Made by a program: the position numbers and the translations under genes
From: Cyclina sinensis
Lineage: Eukaryota; Mollusca; Bivalvia; Venerida; Veneridae
DNA: 64,000 nucleotides
Direction of reading: 5' to 3'
Assembly (NCBI GenBank): GCA_012932295.1
Contig: JAAONU010000003.1
Span: 29,870,361 to 29,934,360 of the forward strand
Part shown: positions 32,936 to 45,720 of the stretch, piece after piece
Numbering within the stretch: position 1 is the stretch's first letter
Layout: each line of letters starts with the position of its first letter
Notes under the pieces: model-generated
Database searches by the model: none
What the model saw: the letters and a program-made list of their open reading frames with translations, nothing else
What the model was told of the DNA's origin: nothing

Positions 32936-34989
32936 CTTATGACAGAAGTTGCACATTTGTTGTTATCATGATCTTTCACTTGTTTTGAAAACATGGTTGT
33001 TTTCATTTCAAGTAAAACGCCTGCTCATTTATATCATTTTTCTTAAAACACTATTTACCAGTTAGATTCTCCAGTAAGCCTATCATAAAATATATATTGT
33101 GAGGCGTAATAAACGTTCTTTCAAATAACGTGTTATGGATCATTAATTTGTTTTTTCAAAGGCAGCGTTGAATCTGAATAACTTTAAGGCTTTTGCCTTG
33201 CATTTAATTTGCAAAAATGAATTCCAATTATCGCTAGTAATATAGTAACAGCTTTTGTTTTGCTCAACTGCCGGAATAAACTGTTTTTTAAAGCGTTATA
33301 TTAATCATTAAAGGATTTTTACTGCGGTTCAGCATTATGGTAAACAAATACGTATTTTTTTCAATATTATATATTTTTCTAGAGTGAAAATATCTGTTAT
33401 TCAAAGAATGAACGATCATTACTTAGCTGAGAACCTTGAATTAGGGAGACATTTGTTGTATCGCAAATTGTTTTGCTGTACAGAACGACTGTGAAACATA
33501 TTTCAGTTAATAACCTATATTTCGCCTATTTTAGAATATGGTAAGATTTTGTCGCAATGCATCATGCTCGATTAGGCGTCCATCAGCAATTTGAAATGAT
33601 GGGGACTTTCATGCGTGAACTTTTATTATTTTGTTCTCAGTTTATTCTTTACACTTATTCAAATTTTCTTATCTGAAACTACAGATTTAAAGCTTTCAAA
33701 CTCGGTAAACAGTATCAACTTTGTGAATTATACCCTCTGCAGTCATTGGCTCGGAAAACATAAAATGACTAAAAAAATATTTCTATGTTTAATTCACTCG
33801 TTTATTCAAATTTTCAAATGTTAAAGTCTCCTGTAACATATACTTGCCCTAAATTGTTTTATTTGATAGCTATTTCTAGCTGTTCATGATAAAGTAAACT
33901 CTACTGGCAAGCATTTGAGAATCACTCGGAGGCATGTATACAAGACAAAGAAAAATATTTTGATCAAACGGAAATAATTGTTTACAAATTTTTACCCATA
34001 ATATTTCTTTCTGTTCTTTTTTGTTTTATTTTTAAATATTGTTTAATATAACCGAAATATTAACGTCAAAGAGCGTGATTCTATATCAACGAGCTTTTTA
34101 ATCAGCTGATGTATTTTGTTGATGTTGTATTTCCGACTTTGCTTTAAGCGTTTTTACTGATGTTTGAACGTTGTTTTTTACATCATTCGTAGTCTTTTTA
34201 TTTCCTGCTTCATATTTCTTTTGTATTTTCTGTTGCTTGGAAACCACTAGTTTTCTTATTTTCTTGAACACTCATCTGGCCTTTTCATTTTTTATTCTAG
34301 GTTTGACACTTAACAGAGATTTAACAGAGAACTAACTGTTTTCTCTATATGTTCAGTAGACAATATTTCAGTTTTGTTTTGTTTTATTTTGACAGGTTGT
34401 ATGTGGTCGCTGGTCGCGTCATGAAAAAGTCGTTGAATTATATAGTAAAAACGTTCGGACAGAATTTCAAGTGGTCGTTTAATAGAAAAGTTGCTGGCTG
34501 AATGTTCTGAGTTTTCATATATACATTTACTGAACTTAAAAGGGGGTAAAAACTTAAAAAGCCAAAAAAATGTGTTGTAGCATTTTTGTTAACTTTTAAC
34601 AAGATTGATCAAGGTCATATTTTTTTAAACAAAGATTTACGTTTTGTATAAGAAATTATTCTAAAGTATCAGAAAAAAAAATTCAAAAGTCCTCTTGATG
34701 AAACCAGAAGGCCGTTCTGAAATTTTGTGTTGACACATTTTGGGACAATATTAGTCGTGCCATAGAAATTTACCAGAAACTCGTTTAACATCCTGAAACA
34801 TGAGGCAGAGATGTCTGCTATTGATTTGAAGAAATTTCTCCTGACTCTGCATATATAATTAAACTTTGCACCAATATTATTTGTACTTTAAGGCACTACA
34901 TAAAGAATATAGTTTTTAAATAGTACGAGGTCCTTTTAAATCTTTTTCTTAACATACTTAAACTCAGAGCTTTAAAAAATCATTTTGAG
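32936..34989. other. AT-rich spacer
   Basis: No coding region or recognised element is supported. Open frames here are short and isolated. Confidence 0.5.
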
Positions 34990-37439
34990 TTTTGCCTAGT
35001 TGACCCGTACCAAAATTCTAGACCTTTTTTTTCCTATTATGTTTAATTTTATTTTAAAGATACAGTTTTTTAGCATTTTGCTGGGGGTGCTATTCCAGTC
35101 TTGTCTTTATGTCATGTTTTTATCGTAGATAGTTTCGGCTTAGGCACACATATGGAGCATTCAGTATTTTCTGTCAGTTGGGTTTTTAATTGAATACATG
35201 ACGAATTTTAGAATCGCTCCATTTCCGTCTCTGTATATCCCAACATCAACAATTAGTTGTAATTTCACTATGCATCGTTTAAGTGTTTGTAAAGTTTCAT
35301 ATTGGCCAATAAATTATCAAATGTACATGAGGGAAAATATTGCATATCTATGTTCATATCTTTGTATTTTCAACACACGGATTGTCGTGACATTTTATAT
35401 CATTTAAAACAATAAAATTAAATTTGTCATTTTGCTTTTATATCTAATTATATTTTTTACTTTTATGTTAACTTATATAAAACCCTTGACACGCTTGAAC
35501 GGTTTGTCTTCAGGTGAGGTCTAAAATATATATATGAAATGATATTTATTAAGTGTGCTTTGTTTCTACGTATCATAAAAAGACAGACGGTTTAAAGCTT
35601 CCGTCAAAATATATAATATACTTTGAATCAACTACCATATTGTTCGTCTGATCACATATACGCGACAGTGTCACTGCATTTTCCAGCAGATGCAAAAGCA
35701 TCTATTTATTTATATGGGCGTATCAAGTTGGCTATACTTTAAGTAAAAAAGCCTCTTGATGTTTGCAAAAATTGGTAATATCAAGAAAATGATGTGTGTT
35801 TTCATCTAAAAATAAAACAGACACAGGAAATTCCGAAAACTTTGAGAGATTGATTTTTTTTGAGTAAAACTGTCCTTACATTTTGATCGAATGCAATTCT
35901 GTCCTTACATTTTGATCGAATGCAATTCTTTAATGATCTTGTAGATCATGGGTGTCACCCAGAAAACCGCCATTTTGCCTATTTAAAGTTTAATTGAAAC
36001 AAACTAACCTTATTCACATTCTATGTCATCCGAGGTTCAGCAGCTTTAACAGACACTTACTACTTAACTGTCATTTACCATTGAAAACATAGAGACCTTG
36101 AGCACATTTCCTATTATTACAATATCTCTTCAAACGGATGCTACTCAGCTTTATACTGTTGCTCTTAATGTTCGTGGACAACGGCACACCATACTTGGTC
36201 AGTATGGCGTATTTTTCAAGATTTTGTCTCTTGTAGCAAAACTAAATTTCTTAGATATATTATTTTATTGAACCTATTTCAAATTCTTCAGATTTTCATG
36301 ATTTGTAGCAATAAAATTATAAAGCACAGCACAAAATTTTATAATTTAGTAACCATTTCAGGTGAATAACAAAATATGATATAGATTGTAGACATTCCTG
36401 ATTTTACAGCTTTGTTAATATGTGACTTTGACACAACATGCAAGCATACTGGGGTAAAAAATGTATTAACATAACTTAACACACACCATGTCAAATAAAT
36501 GCTTATAAAAAGGCATTAAAAGCATGCATGTTTGGAATAACAGTATCGCGAAATTTTATTACTTTAAGCATGGACTTGTACGGGCTCCCATCTAGTTACT
36601 TATTCCCAAGCTGTAAGTCACCAAAAGTACTGATTTCTTACTCATTTCATAGTCGCTTGACCATTTCAATACTTTCCAAATAGAATGTTAATTTATCCTT
36701 TCGTAATGCATTCAACATGAACAACTGTTTCAACAAAAATAGACTAACACCTTAAGTTTGAACATAACCTGCCTGGATTTTACTCTAAAAGTTACAGCAT
36801 TTCGAATACCGACGTTTTGACTTATTTTTTTCCATTAAGAGCTTATCAAGGACCCGATGAATATGCACATAAGGTTGTAAGTAGTTATGTTTCGCTGCAG
36901 CTCTTTTCTTAGTTCATCCCAATAAGAAAATTTGACTGATTAAAGTAGAGAGATAATGCTATTTTTAATGAACAACTGAGTATAAAGAAAATAGAGAACG
37001 AAATGAGTTGGTTAAATTAAATCTATGTGTAACTTCAAGTTTAAGTCATGCATTTGAAAAAAAACTCTGTAAACTTTCAGAAATTAACAAATTTCTTGTG
37101 TTGATTTAGATTATAAATGAAGGACAGTTTAGGTGTCTTTTTAGCAGTTTTTACGAACATCTGTTGTTTAAATGATCTCCTTTCTCTAGAAATAAAAAAG
37201 CTGTGCCATTTTCCTCATTTATCATTATCTGAATTGCTTTCACAAGTGAAAGGTGGTTGTAAAAAGGTGTATGCATTTTATTTTATTAATACTATTATGG
37301 ATAAATGTATTTCTCAATACATCGGACGTAGAATATTTATATGTATGCACTATCCACCTACGCCATTTTTGTGCATTTGCCTACTCATGGAAATTACGTA
37401 CCGGTGCACATATGCCTGTAATTGACAGTTAGAATAACA
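34990..37439 (+). promoter_or_regulatory. Distal upstream region of transporter copy 4
   Basis: Stretches of this region recur near 47840-49560. Examples are CTTCAGGTGAGGTCTAAAAT, TGATCACATATACGCGACA, GCAAAAGCATCTAT, TAATGCATTCAACATGAACA and CTAGAAATAAAAA followed by a TGCCATTTTCCTCATTTATC-like stretch. It is therefore part of the duplicated unit, 0.7-3 kb upstream of exon 1. The open frame at 37117-37425 is not conserved in the other copies and is not called as a gene. A direct repeat of 30 bases (TGTCCTTACATTTTGATCGA and on) lies at about 35868-35930. Confidence 0.5.
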
Positions 37440-38135
37440 GTTCATCGCACGAGCAAGTTTATAAAGATCGATATTGATCGTTTCATATGGTATGCCAGAA
37501 AAAAATTGAAAACTACAAACTTAACCTCAATATTAGAGGAACTTCAAATAAGTAAATTCATCAGTTAAGTATACGTACTGTTGCATCGGTAGCAGGCCAG
37601 TGCTGATACATTACAATGCTCAGTGAGCATCGATGTCGATGAATGTGTTTTTTGTGATATTCAGAATTTTATAACCTTTTTTGTTTCGAAGTGTACAAAG
37701 TTGATGTCATATGATAACTCTAATACGTGTAGGTGCAAACTAATTTAAAGCCTATTTTGTTTTAAAGTGTACAAATTTGATATTATATGGTAACTACATT
37801 TACTTTTATATGCAAACTGATGATCTAAAATAAATTTTCTTTGCCAGTTGTTCTCAAAAATAGCAGATTTTTTTTCCAAAGGGGATAAATTGTTTTAATA
37901 GTTTATGAATATCAGAGTACCTGTTATCTCCCTTTATTATAATTTTGACCATGTCCTTGATACAAGTACTGTAAATAAATGTGCTTTAAATAATCGCAAA
38001 ATTGTTCGTGCATGAGAATATTTTACACTACTTTTACATAAATGATACAATATGCATGGAATTTAAGTTCAAAAATAACTTCATAAATATAAATCTACTC
38101 GATGAAAGGCCAGACGTTTTCAAAATGGTTGACGG
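37440..38135 (+). promoter_or_regulatory. Conserved 5' module of transporter copy 4
   Basis: Homologous to the modules of copies 1, 3 and 5. Landmarks are GATCGATATTGATCG, TTCATCAGTTAAGTATACGT, GGTAGCAGGCCAGTGCTGAT, CTCAGTGAGCATCGATGTCG, TGTCCTTGATACAAGTACTG and TTTTCAAAATGG at the start codon. Confidence 0.55.
38125..38135 (+). CDS. Copy 4 coding exon 1 (MVD + 2 bases)
   Basis: ATGGTTGACGG followed by donor GTAAGG. GG plus the first A of exon 2 gives Gly. The residue at the junction differs between copies (Arg, Lys, Gly), but the phase is constant. Confidence 0.7.
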
Positions 38136-41100
38136 GTAAGGGTTTTTATTTCAGTTCAGGAATAATATTTAGAATACATGCATATGTTTTGATATCACCT
38201 CTTAAGAACTACAATTTTCGAAAATTTTCAATATCTCTGGCTCCTATTTCAGGGTTAGATGCCATTAATTTATGATTGACATATTTGTTCAAATTGTCTA
38301 AAGTTTGCTCTTTCTCGTTCAAAGTGGTCCGATTTCGGCTGCTTTAAAATTTGGAGGTAACAAGCTGTTTGGTAAAGACTCTTATATTTATGAAAACTGG
38401 AAATAACTGACTTAAATCATCAAATATGACTTGGGCTTTGCATGCATTGTTTGTTTAGTTGTTCATTTGTTTCAAAGTGGCACAGTAATGAATTTATTGG
38501 TTAATGTAATAACTGGTTGTACTTGAAATTTTAATAATTACATTATACTAATAATAAAATACTATGCTTGTGTTTCTATGGGCATGCATTGTAACAGGAG
38601 CAACGAGACCTGTTTCATTCGAACGTCTACAAAATGAATATAAATGAGAACTCCTGTCTGAAAGAAGATATAAACATCGAATGATGCATTTTTTCAAAAT
38701 GTATTATAACCTTGCACCAGAATACATTTCTTCACAAATCCCAAGTCAAAAACCCTCTCAGTATAACCTTAGGAACGATCAGTATACCCCAGGCATAGAA
38801 TGCAGAACATCTCTTTACCAGAACTCATTTTCCCTACTGCTGTTCGAGAGTTAAAATTCGCAATTCACATAATTTATTATCATTTAAAAATATTTGAATA
38901 GAATCCAAATCTTAGTACCACAATATTACTATACTAGAACACGAAAACTTCAAATATTAGACACACGACTTCGAACTAAGTGTAGTTCCTTGAATTACCT
39001 TCTGCATCTAGGGAATGTCTCACCGACTCGTTTGTGTAGATGTGGACAACTAGAGACTAATTACAATTTCTTTTTTTGAATGTACATATTTTGAAAGTGT
39101 TCATAAAACTCTTTCTGTCAAGCTGGACAATTTAAATTTAGATCTTCTTTTACATAGTGATCTTACCCTTTCTGACCGGGAAGACGCATTCATCTTTAAT
39201 GAAGTTCTATTTTAAATCCGTGACAGTAAGTGATTTACTTAGTGCTAGAGACTTCTTTAATGCCTTCTTTTATTTCTTTTTATGCCCCGTCCGTCCGTCC
39301 GTCCGTCTGTCTTGTAAAATCTTGTCCTCGCTTCATCTCCAAAACCTCTTGAGGGATTTCATTGAAACTCAACAGGAGTGTTTGTCATCAAGTCTATTTG
39401 TGCATATCGTCAGGAGATTCCGCTTGATTTATTTTTGGCAGAGTTATGGGCACTTAGTCATTTTTTACTCTAAAATCTTGTCCTCGCTTCATCTCCAAGA
39501 CCGCTTGAGGGATTTCATTGAAACTTAATAGGAATGTTTGTCACCAAGCCTTGTTGTGCATATCGTCAGGAAATTCTGCTCGGATTTTTTTGGCAGAGTA
39601 ATTGGCCCTTAGTCGTTGTTTTACTCTAACTTCTATGTTTAAGTCTTGTCCACACTTCATCTCCAAAACCGCTTGGAGAATTTCATTGAAACTTTACAGG
39701 AATGTTTGTCACCAGGTCTAGGTGTGCATATTATCAGGAGTTTCTGGTCGGATTATTTTTGGCAGAGTTATTGGCCCTTATTCATTTTTTTACTCTAAGT
39801 TCTATATTAAAATTTTGTCCACGCTTCATCTCCAAAACCACTGGAGGATTTCATTGAAACTACACAGAAATGTTTGTCACCAAACCTAGGTATGCATATC
39901 GTCAGGAGTTTCTAGTGGGATTATTTTTGGCAGAGTTATTGGCCCTTATTCATTTTTTACTCTAAGTTCTATATTAAAATCTTGTCCACGCTTCATCTCC
40001 AAAACCACTGGAGGATTTCATTGAAACTACACAGAAATGTTTGTCACCAAACCTTGTTATGCATATCGTCAGGAGTCTCTGGTCGGATTATTTTTGGCAA
40101 TGTTATGGGCCCTTAGTCATTTTTAGCTCCACTTTTCGAAGAAAAAGTGGAGCTAATGTCATGACCCCCTCGTTGGCGTCAGTTAACCGTTTTGTTAAGG
40201 TCCATTTCTCAGAAACTATCAAAGCCATTTACTTCAAATTAGAAATATATGTTCACTTTCAAAATACGACACCATTTCTCAAGGGCAGATAACCCACAAA
40301 TTTATTTATGCAAAGTTATGCCCCTTTTTTAACCTAAAATTTTTTGGTTACCTTTTTGTTAATGTCCATTTCTCAAAAAGTGTCAAAGATATTCCATTCA
40401 AACTTTAAATACTTGATCACCAGCAAGAACCCTGCAAAGATTGTTTGTACGCATGTCCCTGGGGGTCAATATTAGCCCCATCCAAGGGGTCACTTGATCT
40501 TGCTTATACTTATATATAGGGAAAACATTTCTTCAGCCTAGAAATAAACTTTAACTTACATAGGATTGGTAAGTACTTCCCCTCCCCCATTACCCCCTTT
40601 TATTATCTTTTTTTTAATAAAATATGTAGGTACTTGACTTTTAAATATGTAGGTATGAAGTGACTTGACACCCCCCTCTCCAAAAGAATATTTTTTAAAT
40701 ATGTAGGTATGAAGTGACTTGACTCCCCCGGGCATTACCCGCCCCCCCCCCTCCAAAAAAGTATTTTTTTATATGTATGTACGAAGTTACTTTACTTATT
40801 CCCACCTCCTCCCCCACCCCGGCAAAAAAAAATCTTGTTTCTCCTATATTGAAAAAGAACTCTTAAGCTTTGAAATAAACTTTTTTTATAAACCAATTTT
40901 TTCCTTTATTTTTTTAAAGTGGAGCGTGCTCTCTGGCGACAGGTCTCTGTATTAAAATCTTGTCCAAGCTTCATCTCCAAAACTGCTTGGGGGATTTTAT
41001 TGAACCAGAATGTTTGTCACCAAGCCTTGTTATATATAAAACACCAGTAGGGGTTGGGAATAAAACAATATTGTTCATATTCAAACTAACAGCTTTCTAT

Positions 41101-44100
41101 TTTATTGAATAATTATGTCTTCAACGTTCATATTAGAATCTGAAGCAGAAAAACTTTTCTTTACCATTTACCTTCAGTTCGTGGTCTATTTTTTGTCTGA
41201 TCTCTTTTCCACAGGCATATTCAGTTATATATTTACACCAGTTTCAATTCAAAGTTACATTTCGGGGGCATATGTCAATTTACCGTGACAGCTCTTGTTC
41301 TTGTTTTCTTTTGCTTTGTTGTCCTTCCTTATCTTTTCTATTTCTTATCGTTTCATTAAAAATTCAGTAAGGCTAGCTCGTCTATATCCATATTTCGTAT
41401 TAGAAAAATATTTATGTAAAAAAACCATGTGAAGTCCTTTAAGGAGAAAAATACTATAAGACAGATTGTCTTTCATTCTTATACTTTCCCATGTGCTATT
41501 GTTTTTATATTTTGCCTATTATATATTAATAAGCACATTATGGGAATAAATTATGTTTAAATTAAATCCTTAAGACTTTCCCTTCTGCGAATGCGAACGA
41601 GAGTTTTACAGGTTTTAGGATCCATCATGGCTGTGAAATGTGCAAGGCGATAACACTGCATATGTTTTTTTATGGATAAATCAGCAAGTTATCCAAGAAA
41701 GATTGGATTTGTAAATCAGTCCTAAGTTTCAAATACTTTTTGAAACGACTGATTTTGTATCATATGCTAATAAGTTTCGAAGCTAACACCGTTAATTTGA
41801 GTCTCGGTTAGTCAGTCAAAGATTCGATACAATTGATTTTCTTTTATAATAGTTTTAATCATTTGATATTATTCTTTTTATATGAAAATTACAGTAACGA
41901 AACCTCCAACTTGTGTATATGTATTTAGCCAAATATCGGCTGGATCTCAGATATCTACTGAAGTACATACTCTTATTATTACTTAAAAATAATATATTGA
42001 GAAATATATTGCGTATTTTCATGTTCCGTATTTTCACTGTAAAAATTTATTTTTCACTGCCGTGAAACATATTTTCCGTATTTTCACTGGTGTCTTGCCG
42101 GACTATTTTCTTCTAAATTCAGCCAGTACAGAAAGTTAAAGAGGAATTCTTTTGAATCGTAAGGTCAAAAGAAAAAAAGAGAAAGTATATAATAAACAGA
42201 AAATTCAAGTTTTTTTCTATAAATACTCAAATGTGGTATGAAAATTATCGTGGTTTGAAAATTATCATATTTCATACCGCTCGATGAAAATAAGTTCCGT
42301 ATTTATAGAAAAAAAACTTGAATATCCTTTATATACTAGCTATTCAAGGAGCATTCAAATAACTTGAAAATTGTATTTATTTAACAGATTTAAACGTTTG
42401 AATGAAACTTTTAAATGTATCTGAGATTCTAAGAAATAAAGTTTTGTTCTGTTCTGTTTCATTCTAGGTTTGTTAAAAAATCTGCAAACTAATTTAAAAG
42501 CAAATTAAGGTATATAAGTATTATGTACCAGATTTTGCATCGTTGTTAATAATTATAATCTAATTATTTGGGTTTTTGTCCCAATTACAAATAATTTTCT
42601 TTTAAATGAAAAAGTGAAATTGATTATTATAAATTAATCAAGCTTTTTTTACATAAAGTTATACTTTAGTCTTCAAAAAGTAAGCTAATGGCGAATCGAT
42701 AAATGTTTTCTACACAAACCTGACGATTGATCCATCCTTTCTGTACACTCAGCGTAATGTTTATTAGACGGAGGGTATACTGCTTCAATTTTAAAATGTT
42801 CTGTTGGTTGTTTCCTCTAAACTTTTTTTTTCAGAAATATCAAGTGGATCATATTTGCAATGGCAACAATCACTTTGATGACAGATTTCGCCCTTTTGTT
42901 TTCGTTTGGAGCTTTGTATGTTGAAATGTTGGAGGAATATCAGACTGGCCGAGCGCAGACAGCAATAGTACAGTCACTGCTTTTAGGCGTTGGCTTAGGC
43001 TCCGGTAATTTCTATGCTACTTAAACTTTAAATAATTAATATATTGTATTTAAACGCTTTTTGAAAGGGTAACAGATGAAACACCCCTCTTGTCACCTCT
43101 GTTAATTGTGTGTCTTTGTCTAACATGTTACTCAAGTATTAGTATTAGTATTAGTTTTCAAGCATGTGTTATTTTTTAAAGAATATTTTATGATAAAAAA
43201 TTTACTTTTTTTTCATGCCTTTTTATTATCATTTCAGGTTTAATAAGTGGAGCGCTTGTTAATAAAATAGGCATCCCTTCTGTGACCTTAATATCCAGTA
43301 TATTGGTACCACTTGGATTTGTAGTCTCTTATTTTGCAACTTCCATATATTATTTGTATATCAGTATAGGGATTCTATCTGGTAGGTATTCATTACTTTT
43401 ACTGTTTTATCATTGGTTTTCAATACAAGCTTTTCTGGAAGTGTCTTTTAATTTTGTTTCTAAGAGTGTGGAAAAAGGTCGAACTTTGTGCAATGACAGA
43501 TTTTGACGAGTTAATTGACGAGATGGAAAACAATGAATTATTAAAGAAAATTTTGTTTTTTAGTTACTTTCTGTTTTTTTCCTGAGGTATTTGATCCTTG
43601 TATTAATAATGCCATTTCCGAACTCAAGGAGTAAATACAAAAACGCAACTTTCATTCAAACCTGATCATTAATCTTAGGCAATATTAACACTTTGCATTT
43701 ACGACCAATTTCTCAGAATAATTGTTTACATCTTGAAGTGAAATAAAACAGTTTATGCTTGATCTGAAAAAATCGTAACTTTTTTTCTTTAGCGTTTGGC
43801 ATAAACTTGGCCCACGCCAGTTGTTACGCAGTAGTTGTGCGTCTATTTTCGGACCGTCAGCAGCTTATGTGTTCAACACTTTTAACAACTGCAACAGGCA
43901 TTTCATCTCTCACCTACCCATACCTTCTAACATGGCTTGACAAAACCTATGGTTTATCTGGAACATTTTTAATCTTAGGCGGAATATCTGGGCACACATT
44001 TCTGTTATTTACAGTCTGCTTTCTTTGTCGAAGAGAGATTACAGTTACACCCGTCTCTAGAGACATTGGAAATATAAATCACACTAACAATCACACTACA

Positions 44101-45720
44101 AATACTGATACGAAACGCAGTGCAGAATTAAAACAGAAAAGAGATAATAAGGATATAGATAATCTTCAGCAAACGCCATGGATTTGCCAGAAACGAACTC
44201 AAGACAAAATTCGAGAACACGAAGACACATCAATCGATATTAACAAATCTTCAGAAATAAACTGCAGTGATCATCCTGGAAACACTGCTCATACAGATGA
44301 TGGTACTGTTAGGTCTATGCAATCCACAAATGTAAATCGACCCAAGGATATGTATTTAAATGAAATAATCAGAAAATCTCATGCGTATTCTGCATTTGTA
44401 ACATTTAAACATTTGTTGATAAAACAATATATATGTCTCGCTGTGGCGTTTTGGTTTGGAATTGTAAGTTTAAATGCATTTTTATCAATAGCTTTAGACA
44501 TTGCTTCGTGGAAAGGTTTATTGTCTTCACAAGGTGTGCATTCGTTATTAGCATTTAACATTTTCAACATCATAAGCAGACTAGTTCCAGGTCTTCTTAA
44601 ACAACGAAAAGGAATAAATTCTTTCATGTGGTCGGTAGTTTCGACATTGTCAGGATTATTTGGTCAGTTGATGCTGTATTTCTCAACAAACTTGGCGATG
44701 TATATGATCGGAATGTCTTTAAGTGGGTTAGCGTGTGGTGGAGTTATTTCTTCTTCGATAAATGCGACTATAAGGATTGTGACCCGTGATCAAGAGCCTG
44801 TAGCAATTGGGATTCTGTTTACAGTTAATGGGCTGCTGTCGATTGCAACTGGACCCATCTTAGGTAAATATGCACCAAGAATGTATATCTGTTACTCTGT
44901 ATTTCATCTGTCACATTAACTAAGAATTGACCCCATAACCTTTTCACACAACGAACTTACTTTATAAGTAATTTACCAATGAAACAGACACTCGAGCTTT
45001 AAATTGTTAAGAGGAAAGAAAAATCCAGATTTTAAAACAAATACTGTTTCTTTCTGTTTACTTGGGCTTAGAGTAACGATAGTACTAACAACTCAAAAAT
45101 TGAATCTGTATTTTAAAACCCTATAACGAACGATGACTCATATCTTCGCCAAGTGCATTATGTTCTCTGACTATGGATTTCTCTGATACGCATTTTTCAC
45201 TTCTTTCAGATTAATAGCTTGTAAATATGCTCTATAGATAATACGTAAACACTGAAAATGTTCCTGGCATGATCTGAAATTCATTTTCTTTTAATTTACG
45301 ATTGTAGTAAGTTTTTTTCTTCTTTGCTAAGTCACAAAATATTTTGTCTACTAGCTGTTATACCAGTGTTTTTAAAGGCTAATAAAACTGTTTCCTTAAA
45401 ATTACTATTGTCTATTGTTACTTAATGTTGTCTTTTCTAACCTGCGAGATAATTCTATTTAAATTGTCTTGAAGTAAAAGTATTTAACCAAACTGAGAAA
45501 GTACCGAAGTACACTTGCACTTTTTATGATGTTCATATAAAGCTGGTTTACGTTTCCATTTACAGGAGGCCTTCGAGACATGACAGGGTCTTATGGAAGT
45601 GTTTTTCTGATTATTTGCATATCGCAAGCTGTCTCTGCTTTCTTCTACTTACTTGCCATGTTATTTCGATATCGGCAGAACAGAGAATCAAGCACAATTT
45701 CTTGCAACATAAATAATTGA
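38125..45720 (+). CDS. SLC16-like MFS transporter, copy 4 (gene span, 5 coding exons)
   Basis: Exons 38125-38135, 42835-43004, 43238-43381, 43793-44863 and 45566-45720 join in frame to 516 residues. The N-terminus is MVDGNIKWIIFAMATITLMT. Other signatures are RLFSDRQQLMCSTLLTTATG in TM4-5, a loop with QDKIREHEDTSIDI that is three residues shorter than in copies 1 and 3, TM8 NIISRLVPGLL, and C-terminal GGLRDMTGSYGSVFL. It is a predicted 12-helix SLC16-type membrane transporter of unknown substrate. Introns are 4699, 233, 411 and 702 bases. Intron 1 holds a LINE tail, a tandem-repeat element with a nested insertion, and a foldback sequence. Confidence 0.86.
38590..39270 (+). mobile_element. LINE C-terminal fragment
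   Basis: Translated pieces give KRYKHRMMHFFKMYYNLAPE, YISSQIPSQKPSQYNLRNDQ, CRTSLYQNSF, then in another frame LQILDTRLRTKCSSLNYLL and RLCRCGQLETNYNFFF. This is the usual order at the end of LINE polyproteins (NLAP..YNLRN..RT..Y..SF, then LR..CSSLN....C.CG..E...FFF). No reverse transcriptase core is present. It lies in intron 1 of copy 4. Confidence 0.8.
39280..41040 (+). repeat. Tandem-repeat element with (CCGT)n head, about 165-base units, interrupted
   Basis: It starts with GCCCCGTCCGTCCGTCCGTC and runs through units containing AAAATCTTGTCC(T/A)CGCTTC, ATCTCCAAAACC, GGATTTCATTGAAACT, TGTTTGTCACCAA, CATATCGTCAGGAG and TTTTGGCAGAGTTATTGGCC. Units begin near 39315, 39474, 39640, 39815 and 39980. 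The array is cut at about 40125 by the element at 40126-40945, and one more unit resumes after it. Confidence 0.88.
40126..40945 (+). mobile_element. Element nested in the 39280-41040 array, related to 15402-17000
   Basis: It begins AGCTCCACTTTTCGAAGAAA, where AGCTCCACTTTT pairs with AAAAGTGGAGCT as a hairpin. It ends AAGTGGAGCGTGCTCTCTGG. The body (CCATTTCTCAAGGGCAGATA, GTTATGCCCCTTTTT, AAAAAGTGTCAA, CTTGATCACCAGCAAGA, GGGGTCACTTGATC, TTATACTTATATATAGG) matches 15885-16130. Both copies then carry poly-C/poly-T stretches with TAGGTA(C/T) cores. No coding region. Confidence 0.8.
41041..42200. other. AT-rich part of intron 1 of copy 4
   Basis: No gene or named element. A stretch CGTATTTTCATGTTCCGTAT and CCGTATTTTCACTGG is repeated three times at about 42011-42092. 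Confidence 0.5.
42203..42323. repeat. Foldback (inverted repeat) sequence
   Basis: Arms 42203-42226 (starting ATTCAAGTTTTTTTCTAT) and 42299-42323 (ending AGAAAAAAAACTTGAAT) are complementary over 24 positions with a single extra A. The loop holds a second inverted pair, GGTATGAAAA (42235-42244) and ATTTCATACC (42269-42278). It lies 512 bases before exon 2 of copy 4. Confidence 0.85.
42835..43004 (+). CDS. Copy 4 coding exon 2 (TM1)
   Basis: Acceptor TTTTTTTTCAG, donor GTAATT, 170 bases. It encodes NIKWIIFAMATITLMTDF and EEYQTGRAQTAIVQSLLLG. Confidence 0.9.
43238..43381 (+). CDS. Copy 4 coding exon 3 (TM2-TM3)
   Basis: Acceptor CATTTCAG, donor GTAGGT, 144 bases. It encodes LISGALVNKIGIPSVTLISS and YLYISIGILSG. 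Confidence 0.9.
43793..44863 (+). CDS. Copy 4 coding exon 4 (TM4-TM11 and loop)
   Basis: Acceptor TTTCTTTAG, donor GTAAAT, 1071 bases, nine shorter than in copies 1 and 3. The difference lies in the hydrophilic loop. It encodes AFGINLAHASCYAVVVRLF through SIATGPILG. Confidence 0.91.
45566..45720 (+). CDS. Copy 4 coding exon 5 (TM12, C-terminus)
   Basis: Acceptor TTTACAG, 155 bases to TGA at 45718-45720. It encodes GLRDMTGSYGSVFLIICISQ and a tail RQNRESSTISCNINN. AATAAA at about 45772 is a possible poly(A) signal. Confidence 0.9.

Noticed and set aside
37117..37425. 102-codon open frame upstream of copy 4
   Set aside because: The homologous segments near 49270 and 51220 do not keep the frame, so selection for protein is unlikely.
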